A DNA stretch of 61,900 nucleotides from an uncultured bacterium (GTDB taxonomy: Bacteria > Gemmatimonadota > Gemmatimonadetes > Longimicrobiales > RSA9), in NCBI GenBank assembly GCA_937889645.1, contig CALBZE010000125.1:1-61900 (forward strand), read 5' to 3'. Positions 1-6,206 of this stretch are shown here, one piece after another. The stretch's first letter is position 1. Each line of letters begins with the position of its first letter. A model generated the notes under the pieces. The model saw nothing but the letters and a program-made list of their open reading frames with translations. It was not told the DNA's origin and did not search any database. A program made the translations under genes and the position numbers.

Positions 1-244
1 AATAGAAAGTTCGATACAAGCCCTAACAGAACACCAATTGTTGGCGTTCGGAATTTACTTTCTCAAACCCCTTGATTGTGAAGGGAAGTAACGCCCTTCA
101 CGGGGCCCGTCCGAACCACTCGACCTCGATTGTCAATCAACTCTTGGCCGCGACCGGTTTCGTCTCCGGTCACGCTCGGGCCACCAATATGACACACATT
201 TGTTTCTGTGTCAAGGCCGCCCGCGCCGTCTGTTTCGGCTTGAG
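1..244. other. Gene-free left edge downstream of tRNA cluster
   Basis: No convincing coding sequence is visible. The base composition looks less GC-rich than the rest of the window. An 8-bp inverted repeat with an 8-nt loop lies at 78-101 and a 6-bp one at 152-171. Either could act as a weak terminator for the minus-strand tRNA transcript, but no T-run follows them on the minus strand. No integrase or direct repeat of a tRNA end was seen. Confidence 0.4.
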
Positions 245-317
<73 letters not shown>

Positions 318-404
318 TCGAATTTTCAACGGACGCGATCGCATCCCATGCGGCCGTCTCGGGCCGCCTGCCGCGACATCGGCGAGCGACGTCGACGGCG
401 AAGG

Positions 405-479
405 GGTGAGCGACCGGATTCGAACCGGCGACCTCCAGGGCCACAACCTGGCGCTCTAACCGACTGAGCTACGCCCACC
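405..479 (-). tRNA. tRNA-His (anticodon GTG)
   Basis: The minus strand gives a full cloverleaf with anticodon loop TTGTGGC, hence anticodon GTG for histidine. An extra 5' G (G-1) faces the terminal C, which is the identity element of tRNA-His. The T-loop GGTTCGAATCC is canonical. CCA is not encoded. It is third in the Pro-Arg-His-Lys cluster. Confidence 0.95.
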
Positions 480-513
480 GTATGTTGCGGCCCGCTCGCG
501 ACGGGCCTCGAGG

Positions 514-587
514 TGCGCCCGATAGGATTCGAACCTATGACCCGCGGCTTAGAAGGCCGCCGCTCTATCCAGCTGAGCTACGGGCGC
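514..587 (-). tRNA. tRNA-Arg (anticodon TCT)
   Basis: The acceptor stem GCGCCCG/CGGGCGC is perfect. The anticodon stem GCGGC/GCCGC encloses loop CTTCTAA, giving anticodon TCT, which reads arginine AGA. The discriminator is A. It lies between tRNA-Pro and tRNA-His in the same minus-strand cluster. Confidence 0.95.
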
Positions 588-614
588 GCGAGCCCGGGCG
601 ACATCCCCGGGGAG

Positions 615-689
615 TCGGGGCGCTCGGATTCGAACCGAGGACCTCCTGCTCCCAAAGCAGGCGCGCTAACCGGACTGCGCCACGCCCCG
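615..689 (-). tRNA. tRNA-Pro (anticodon TGG)
   Basis: The acceptor stem CGGGGCG/CGCCCCG is perfect, and the anticodon stem CCTGC/GCAGG encloses loop TTTGGGA, giving anticodon TGG for proline. It is the promoter-proximal gene of the four-tRNA cluster; its 5' end lies 14 nt from the -10 box of the predicted promoter. Confidence 0.95.
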
Positions 690-702
690 CTGGGAGCCTA
701 CA

Positions 703-731
703 AATATATCAATTGTGGCTTGGAACGTCAA
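703..731 (-). promoter_or_regulatory. Sigma70-type promoter of the tRNA cluster
   Basis: On the minus strand a -35 box TTGACG (726-731) is separated by exactly 17 nt from a -10 box TATATT (703-708). Both are near consensus, and the AT-rich -10 stands out from its surroundings. The expected start site is near 696, a few nucleotides before tRNA-Pro. The -35 box overlaps the stop codon of rdgB, so the tRNA promoter sits at the very end of that coding sequence. Confidence 0.8.
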
Positions 732-1378
732 CCCCCTCGCGGGAGCCCACCGAGGTGGGCAGCCAGTGCCCGGAACGCGCGTGCCCGGTGGCTGCGCCGA
801 TTCTTCTCGTCGGGCGAAAGCTCGGCAAATGTAACACCGCGGTCGGGCAGGAGGAAGAGGGGGTCGTACCCGAAGCCACCCGTGCCCCGGGGCGCGGGCG
901 CGATCCGGCCCGCCACGGTCCCGATCGCGGCGAGGGAGCCGCCGTCGGGGAGCGCGAGGGCGGCGACGCAGACGAAATGCGCGCCGCGGCGTTCGTCCGG
1001 AACGTCCGCGAGCCGGCCCAGCAGCAGCTCGATGTTGGCGCGGTCGAGCGCCGCGCCGGAGAGGTCGGTCCTGCCGGAGAACCGTTTGCTGCGCACGCCG
1101 GGCGCGCCGCCGAGCGCATCGACGGCGAGTCCGGAGTCGTCGGCGAGGGTGGGCAGGCCGGTCCTGGCGGCGTAGAACGCGGCCTTCGCCCTGGCGTTCT
1201 CGACGAAGGAGTCGAAGACCTCGACGGCGTCTTCCTCCGGCGTGGCCGCGATCCCGAGCTCGTCGAGTCCGACGATCTCGATGTCGCCCCGGGCGCCGAG
1301 GATGCTGCGGATCTCGGCGAGCTTGTGTGCGCTCCGGGTGCCTACGGCGATTCGGAGCCGGTCAGTCCGCGAGGGCAT
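728..1378 (-). CDS. rdgB: RdgB/HAM1 non-canonical purine NTP pyrophosphatase
   Basis: This 216-aa protein belongs to the Ham1/RdgB family, which hydrolyses dITP, XTP and related deaminated purine nucleotides to monophosphates and so sanitises the nucleotide pool. Family signatures are visible: the N-terminal GTRSAHKLAEI segment, the central ADDSGLAVDALGGAPG motif that carries metal and substrate ligands, and a C-terminal GFGYDPLF motif. The length is usual for the family. The start overlaps the end of rph by 17 nt, so it is the last gene of the 4892-728 operon. The rph-rdgB pairing is common in bacteria. Confidence 0.93.
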   Translation of the reverse strand: MPSRTDRLRIAVGTRSAHKLAEIRSILGARGDIEIVGLDELGIAATPEEDAVEVFDSFVENARAKAAFYAARTGLPTLADDSGLAVDALGGAPGVRSKRFSGRTDLSGAALDRANIELLLGRLADVPDERRGAHFVCVAALALPDGGSLAAIGTVAGRIAPAPRGTGGFGYDPLFLLPDRGVTFAELSPDEKNRRSHRARAFRALAAHLGGLPRGG

Positions 1379-2084
1379 CGTGCTGGAGTCGCAATAGCTT
1401 GTCGATCCCCGCGAGTCCGAGGTCGAGGAGCATGTCGAGCTGCTCGCGGGAGAAGCTGCGGCCCTCCGCCGTCCCCTGCACCTCGACGAGCCCTCCGGAT
1501 TCGAGGGCGACGATGTTCATGTCGACGTCGGCGGCGACATCCTCGGCGTAGTCGAGGTCGAGGCGCGGCTCGCCGGACACGATGCCGACGCTTACGGCCG
1601 CGACGAGTTCGCGCATCGGATTCCTCTCCACCAGCCCCTGCCGGACGAGCCATGCGCCGGCGTCGTGGAGCGCGACGGCCGCGCCGGTGATGGACGCGGT
1701 GCGCGTGCCACCGTCGGCGACGAGGACGTCGCAGTCGATGAGGATGGTGCGCTCGCCCAGCGCCTGGAGGTCGACGGCGGCGCGGAGTGCACGCCCGATC
1801 AACCGCTGGATCTCCTGTGTCCTCCCGCCGACCTTCCCGCGCTCGCGGGACGTGCGTTGGAGAGTGGCCCTCGGGAGCATGGCGTATTCGGCGGTCACCC
1901 ACCCGGCGCCGGCGCCACGGCGCCAATCGGGCACGCCCTCCTGCACCGTGGCAGTGCAGAGGACGCGGGTGTTCCCCGCGGCGATCAGGCAAGACCCCTC
2001 GGCGTAGGGTGCGACGTGTCGCTCGAGCGTAACGTCGCGCAGCTCGGCTGCGCCCCGATTCACGCGTGCGGCCTGAACGTTCAT
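1362..2084 (-). CDS. rph: Ribonuclease PH
   Basis: This 240-aa protein is RNase PH, a phosphorolytic 3'-5' exoribonuclease that trims tRNA 3' ends. It shows the PDX family core, including the GNTRVLCTATV segment, GWVTAEYAMLP, and the phosphate-binding SRERGKVGGRTQEIQRLIGR region. The start chosen is the ATG at 2084, preceded by a strong GGGAGGG ribosome-binding site. Longer upstream reading only runs into rfaE2. The ATG overlaps the rfaE2 stop by 4 nt (ATGA), implying coupled translation. Confidence 0.95.
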   Translation of the reverse strand: MNVQAARVNRGAAELRDVTLERHVAPYAEGSCLIAAGNTRVLCTATVQEGVPDWRRGAGAGWVTAEYAMLPRATLQRTSRERGKVGGRTQEIQRLIGRALRAAVDLQALGERTILIDCDVLVADGGTRTASITGAAVALHDAGAWLVRQGLVERNPMRELVAAVSVGIVSGEPRLDLDYAEDVAADVDMNIVALESGGLVEVQGTAEGRSFSREQLDMLLDLGLAGIDKLLRLQHDALAD

Positions 2085-2581
2085 GGCTTCCCTCCCTGGA
2101 TCCTGCGCAGGAGCCCGGTGGTCGAACGTCCCTCGAGGTACGGCAGGATCACGACTCGCCCGCCGGCGCGCTCGACCTCCTCGCGGCCGACCACGTCCTC
2201 GGGTCGGTAGTCGCCGCCCTTGACGAGCACGTCCGGGAGCAGCGCGGCGATCAGTTCGCGGGGCGTGTCGTCGTCGAACAGCGTGACGGCGTCGACGCAC
2301 CCGAGCCCGGCGAGGACGATGGCGCGATCCTCCTGTCCGTTGAGCGGCCGGCCCTCGCCCTTGAGGCGCCGAACCGAGGCATCGGTGTTGAGGCCGACGA
2401 CGAGAGCGTCCCCGAGCGACCGGGCGGCGTACAGATACTCCACGTGACCGCGGTGCAGGATGTCGAAGCAGCCGTTCGTGAAGACGAGCGTCCCGCTCCT
2501 GGGGCGGCCGAACCGTTCGAGGAGCGCCTCGCGCGAGAGAACCTTCAATGCGGGCGCGACAGGCGCGATCGTCGTGCTCAT
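2081..2581 (-). CDS. rfaE2: D-glycero-beta-D-manno-heptose 1-phosphate adenylyltransferase
   Basis: This 166-aa nucleotidyltransferase has the cytidylyltransferase-like signature TNGCFDILHRGHVEYL, including the HxGH motif, and the conserved VGLNTDASVRRLKG segment. It would make ADP-heptose for the LPS inner core. In many bacteria this activity is fused to the heptose kinase as HldE. Here the kinase is a separate gene about 21 kb away (24181-25197). The stop overlaps the start of rph and the start overlaps the hemC stop, each as ATGA. Confidence 0.92.
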   Translation of the reverse strand: MSTTIAPVAPALKVLSREALLERFGRPRSGTLVFTNGCFDILHRGHVEYLYAARSLGDALVVGLNTDASVRRLKGEGRPLNGQEDRAIVLAGLGCVDAVTLFDDDTPRELIAALLPDVLVKGGDYRPEDVVGREEVERAGGRVVILPYLEGRSTTGLLRRIQGGKP

Positions 2582-3537
2582 GGCGCGCTGGCGTGTGGAA
2601 GTTTCGACGTCTCGAGCCCGCGGATCGCGTCCAGGATCCCGCCGGCCCCCTGGTCGAGGAGGCGTCGAGCGAGGGCAGTACCCACCGACTCCGCGTCCTC
2701 CGCGGACCCTTCGAGCTCGCCGCGCAGGAACGGACTGCCGTCCACTCCGGCGACGAACCCGTGCAGGACGATACGCCCGGCGTCGATCGACGCAAGCGCC
2801 CCGATCGGGATCTGGCACCCGCCCTCGAGCGCGCGGAGGAACGCGCGCTCGGCGGCCGTCGCCGCGGCGGTCTCCGCGTGCTGGAGCGGCGCCACGAGCT
2901 CTCGAGTGGCGTCGTCGTCCTCGCGGATGGCGATCCCGAGGGCGCCCTGCCCGACTGCCGGCAGCCACGCGGGCGGCTCGAGCACCTGACTCACGGCGTC
3001 CTCGAACCCGAGTCGGCGTACCCCCGCCCGCGCGAGGATGATCGCGTCGTAGCCACCCTCCGCGAGCCGCTTCATGCGGGTGTCGAGGTTGCCGCGCAGA
3101 TCCCGGACGATCAGGTCGGGTCGCAGGTGGAGGAGCTGCGCCCGTCGGCGGAGCGAGCTGGTCCCGACGGTCGCGCCGGCGGGAAGCGCCTCGAGCGACT
3201 GCGCCGCGTCGGCCGCGGGGATGTAGACATCGCGTGGGTCCTCGCGCTCGAGTACCGCGCCGATGGCCAGCCCGTCGGCCAGCCGGGTGGGCACGTCCTT
3301 CAACGAATGCACCGCGGCGTCCACCTCGCCCCCGACGACGGCCCGGTCGATCTCCTTCGTGAAAAGCCCCTTGTCGCCGATGCGCGCAAGGGGCACGTCG
3401 GTGATCCGGTCGCCCGTCGTGTGCAGGATCCGGATCTCGACCTTGAGGCCGGGGTGCGCCGCCTCGAGCCGTCGCTTGACGTGCTCGGCCTGCCACAGCG
3501 CGAGGCGGCTCCCCCGGGACCCGAGACGAAGCGTCAC
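2578..3537 (-). CDS. hemC: Porphobilinogen deaminase (hydroxymethylbilane synthase)
   Basis: This 319-aa enzyme condenses four porphobilinogens to hydroxymethylbilane in tetrapyrrole synthesis. The sequence shows LGSRGSRLALWQAE at the N-terminus, DKGLFTKEID, VHSLKDVPT, GTSSLRRRAQL and the C-terminal EGGCQIPIGA loop with the cysteine that carries the dipyrromethane cofactor. The start is a GTG at 3537 that overlaps the antiporter stop (GTGA), which gives a normal family length. No other heme genes are present in the window. Confidence 0.95.
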   Translation of the reverse strand: MTLRLGSRGSRLALWQAEHVKRRLEAAHPGLKVEIRILHTTGDRITDVPLARIGDKGLFTKEIDRAVVGGEVDAAVHSLKDVPTRLADGLAIGAVLEREDPRDVYIPAADAAQSLEALPAGATVGTSSLRRRAQLLHLRPDLIVRDLRGNLDTRMKRLAEGGYDAIILARAGVRRLGFEDAVSQVLEPPAWLPAVGQGALGIAIREDDDATRELVAPLQHAETAAATAAERAFLRALEGGCQIPIGALASIDAGRIVLHGFVAGVDGSPFLRGELEGSAEDAESVGTALARRLLDQGAGGILDAIRGLETSKLPHASAP

Positions 3538-4892
3538 GTCCCTGCCCCGACGCCCGCGGGTTCCGCGGTTTCGGCCGGCACCGCCTCGACCTCGGACTCG
3601 GGACGCGCCCGGCGGAAGATGGACTTGAGCAGCGGCGGCGCGACGAACGTCGTCGCCATGACCATGATCAGCACGGCACTGAAGACCTCGGGCGAGAGGA
3701 TGCCACGGCGGAGCCCGATGTCCGCGAAGATCAGCCCCACCTCGCCCCGGGGCACCATCCCGACGCCGATCGCCAGGTGGCTGAGCTTGTTCTTCCCCCA
3801 GCCGACGGAATAGCCGCTCACGACCTTGCCGATGATCGCGATGATCAGGAGCACCCCGCCCACGAGCAGGACCGCCGGATTGAACGACTCGCTGCCGGGG
3901 ATGAAGAGCGTGACGTCCACCGACGCGCCGATCGATACGAAGAAGAGCGGCGTGAAGATGTCGGCGACGGGCTCGACTTTCTCCACGATCAGGTCGAACT
4001 GGTTCGTGGAGGAGAGGACGAGCCCGGCGGCGAAGCTCCCGATGATGAGCGCGGAGCCGGCGAGCCCGGCAAGCGCCGCGATCAGGAGCGCGAAACTGAC
4101 GGCCCCGATCAGGAGCACGCCGCGCACGCGCATGCGGTCGATGAAGTTGAAGAGCTTCGGCGCCACGAAATTGCCGATGATGACGGCGGCCACCAGGAAG
4201 CCCACCGCAACGGCGAAGACCTTGGCCATGCCGAGGAACGAGAGGGCGGCGCCCGCGGCGAGCCCGGAGACGATGGCGAGAATCACGAGGCCGAGGACGT
4301 CGTCCACGACGGCCGCGCCGATGATCACGCGCGCCTCGGGCGTGTGGATCCGTTTGAGGTCCGAGAGGACGCGCGCCGTGATCCCTACCGAAGTCGCGGT
4401 CAGCGTGGCGCCCACGAAGATGGCGACCATCGAATCGCTGATCCCTTCGGCGTGCACGCCGATGTCGGGCTGCGCGAGCATCCAATAGGCGAAGCCGAGG
4501 AGGAAAGGCGCCGTGACGCCGACCACGGCGACGAGAGACGCCGCCGGCCCGACGCGGAACATCTCCTTGAGGTCCGTCTCCAGCCCGATCTCGAAGAGCA
4601 GGAGCGCGACGCCGACCTCCGCGAAGATCCGGATCGTCTCATGGATCGGGCCGTCTGCGGGGATGACGCCGAGGACGCTGCCGCCGAGGATCACGCCGGC
4701 TATGAGCTCGCCGAGGACCGCCGGCTGGCCGATCCGCTCCGCAAGCTCACCGAACACCTTGGCGGAGACGAGCATTGCAATGAATACGAGGAAGAAATGC
4801 TCGATCCGCACACCACCCTCGGCCGGCGCCGCGGCCAGAAGGAACGGAACGAGGGCCATCAGGGGGATCAGCCGCAAGCTCCAGCGCTTCAT
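3534..4892 (-). CDS. CPA2/Kef-type cation:proton antiporter
   Basis: This 452-aa integral membrane protein matches the monovalent cation:proton antiporter-2 family. It starts with a short hydrophobic segment, probably signal-like, followed by about 12 further hydrophobic segments. The GQPAVLGELIAGVILGG region is characteristic of the family. No TrkA-N/RCK nucleotide-binding domain follows, so gating by NAD or glutathione as in KefB/C is not evident. The ion (Na+ or K+) cannot be read from the sequence. The start at 4892 was chosen over upstream in-frame codons because it directly precedes the hydrophobic N-terminus. The gene is the first of the coupled group antiporter-hemC-rfaE2-rph-rdgB. 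Confidence 0.85.
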   Translation of the reverse strand: MKRWSLRLIPLMALVPFLLAAAPAEGGVRIEHFFLVFIAMLVSAKVFGELAERIGQPAVLGELIAGVILGGSVLGVIPADGPIHETIRIFAEVGVALLLFEIGLETDLKEMFRVGPAASLVAVVGVTAPFLLGFAYWMLAQPDIGVHAEGISDSMVAIFVGATLTATSVGITARVLSDLKRIHTPEARVIIGAAVVDDVLGLVILAIVSGLAAGAALSFLGMAKVFAVAVGFLVAAVIIGNFVAPKLFNFIDRMRVRGVLLIGAVSFALLIAALAGLAGSALIIGSFAAGLVLSSTNQFDLIVEKVEPVADIFTPLFFVSIGASVDVTLFIPGSESFNPAVLLVGGVLLIIAIIGKVVSGYSVGWGKNKLSHLAIGVGMVPRGEVGLIFADIGLRRGILSPEVFSAVLIMVMATTFVAPPLLKSIFRRARPESEVEAVPAETAEPAGVGAGT

Positions 4893-4981
4893 GGCGAAAT
4901 CCTTACTCGTGTTGGGGTTGAAAGGCCCACCGCGGGAACCCCGGCGGCCGGGTAGCCGGCGCGCCGCCGTCTCGGGTGGGA

Positions 4982-5485
4982 TTACCACTGTGATTGGGCG
5001 CCGTCTACGATCTGCCGCGTCAAGTCTTCGATCGCCACCCTCCGACCCTCGTCGTACGTCTGCGACGAAACCTTGTACGTGCCCCGGCCGGTGAGTCTCG
5101 ACGACTCCCAAAGGATCACGTTTCGCTGGGTGTCGATGATCTGGATGGCTATCGAAACGAGGACTTCGTGCTCGAGCACCTGGCCCACCTGGTTCGCCCC
5201 GCCGGCGGTGTAGCTCCGGGCGACGTCGTCGTAGCCGACGATACGGCCACGGACGAGCACGTCCGCCACTTCCCTACCCGCCGGGCGAACGCCGAGCTGC
5301 CTCGGCAGCTCGGCGAAGAGCTCCTGGTAGACCAACTCCTGGAGCTCGAAGTGCACGGTCTCGTTCTCGAACGGCTCGATGTAGATGGTCCTGAGGCTGG
5401 GTGGGAATCCGCCGCCGCCGCTGAAGCCGTAGTTGCACCCGACGGCGGCGATCAACCCGAACAGCAGCACGAGGCTACGGCGCAT
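4982..5485 (-). CDS. lptE: LptE-like LPS-assembly lipoprotein
   Basis: This 167-aa protein begins with a signal peptide ending in lipobox AAVGC, then YGFSGGGGFPPSLRTIYIEPFEN, the pattern found at the start of LptE (LPS-assembly) proteins. LptE would plug the LptD barrel during LPS insertion at the outer membrane. The start at 5485 is preferred to 5521 because it sits directly before the signal peptide. It overlaps the preceding lipoprotein gene by 11 nt. No lptD is in the window. Confidence 0.8.
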   Translation of the reverse strand: MRRSLVLLFGLIAAVGCNYGFSGGGGFPPSLRTIYIEPFENETVHFELQELVYQELFAELPRQLGVRPAGREVADVLVRGRIVGYDDVARSYTAGGANQVGQVLEHEVLVSIAIQIIDTQRNVILWESSRLTGRGTYKVSSQTYDEGRRVAIEDLTRQIVDGAQSQW

Positions 5486-6146
5486 CGGGCGTCCAGGTGT
5501 CCGGCGAAAAGGACTCGACACGTTCGACCTCGTCCAGCTCCAGCCTCAATTCCGTAAAGGCCGCCCAATCCCTGTAGACCGCTTTCCGCGGAAGACCGTG
5601 CGGCCCTGTTCCTTCCAACTCCACTGTGTATCGGTGACCGCGGACGTTCCACTCGGCGCGCGTCATCCGGCCCGCCTCCAGGACGAACGTCCAGCGCTCG
5701 CCATCGCGCTCGAAGTCGAGCCTCGTGCGGTCACCTTCGGCGATCGTCCCGACGAGTGCGGCCCGTTCGGGCGGGAAGAACACGCCCAGGACGCTCCATA
5801 GGAGCGGCGCCGGAGGCACGGTGCTCGGCGAGACGTTCCGGGGAAGTCTCAGCTCCCCGTCGACGACCGCAGCGCTCAGGTAACCCTCCCCGCGCGGACC
5901 GAAGAGGTCCAGTCGTGCGCGGTACGGGGGCTCCACCCGAGCGACTCCGCGGCCCGTGAACCGCGCGTCCTGCTCGCGCACCGTCCAGTCGAAGAGGATG
6001 TGCAACGGGGCCGTCGGCGCCGTTGCACGCACCGCCTCCGCCTCGAGTTCGCGCACGATGGGCCGCTCGGACGGTTCGGAACGGGCAGCGCAGGCCGCGA
6101 CCGCCAATCCCGCGGTCAGCGCGACGATTCCGGTTTTTACCCGCAT
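5475..6146 (-). CDS. Lipoprotein, LolA/LolB-like or DUF4292-like
   Basis: This 223-aa protein has a signal peptide with lipobox AVAAC and then a beta-rich body with repeated short strands, including FTGRGVARVEPPYRARLDLFGPRG. This resembles the LolA/LolB/DUF4292 half-barrel fold that binds lipid or lipoprotein acyl chains. It is immediately upstream of, and overlaps, lptE, which suggests a job in outer-membrane assembly. The family assignment rests on general pattern and context only; a LolB function is plausible but unproven. Confidence 0.6.
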   Translation of the reverse strand: MRVKTGIVALTAGLAVAACAARSEPSERPIVRELEAEAVRATAPTAPLHILFDWTVREQDARFTGRGVARVEPPYRARLDLFGPRGEGYLSAAVVDGELRLPRNVSPSTVPPAPLLWSVLGVFFPPERAALVGTIAEGDRTRLDFERDGERWTFVLEAGRMTRAEWNVRGHRYTVELEGTGPHGLPRKAVYRDWAAFTELRLELDEVERVESFSPDTWTPDAP

Positions 6147-6206
6147 GGGCTCGCGAAGTTTGGCAGTATAGTCGGGCCCCTGGACCGCGTCAACCCACGG
6201 TGGGGC

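Noticed and set aside
482..1690. Long plus-strand open frame (402 aa) over rdgB and rph
   Set aside because: It runs antisense to two well-conserved genes and its product is compositionally biased; it is a shadow typical of GC-rich DNA.
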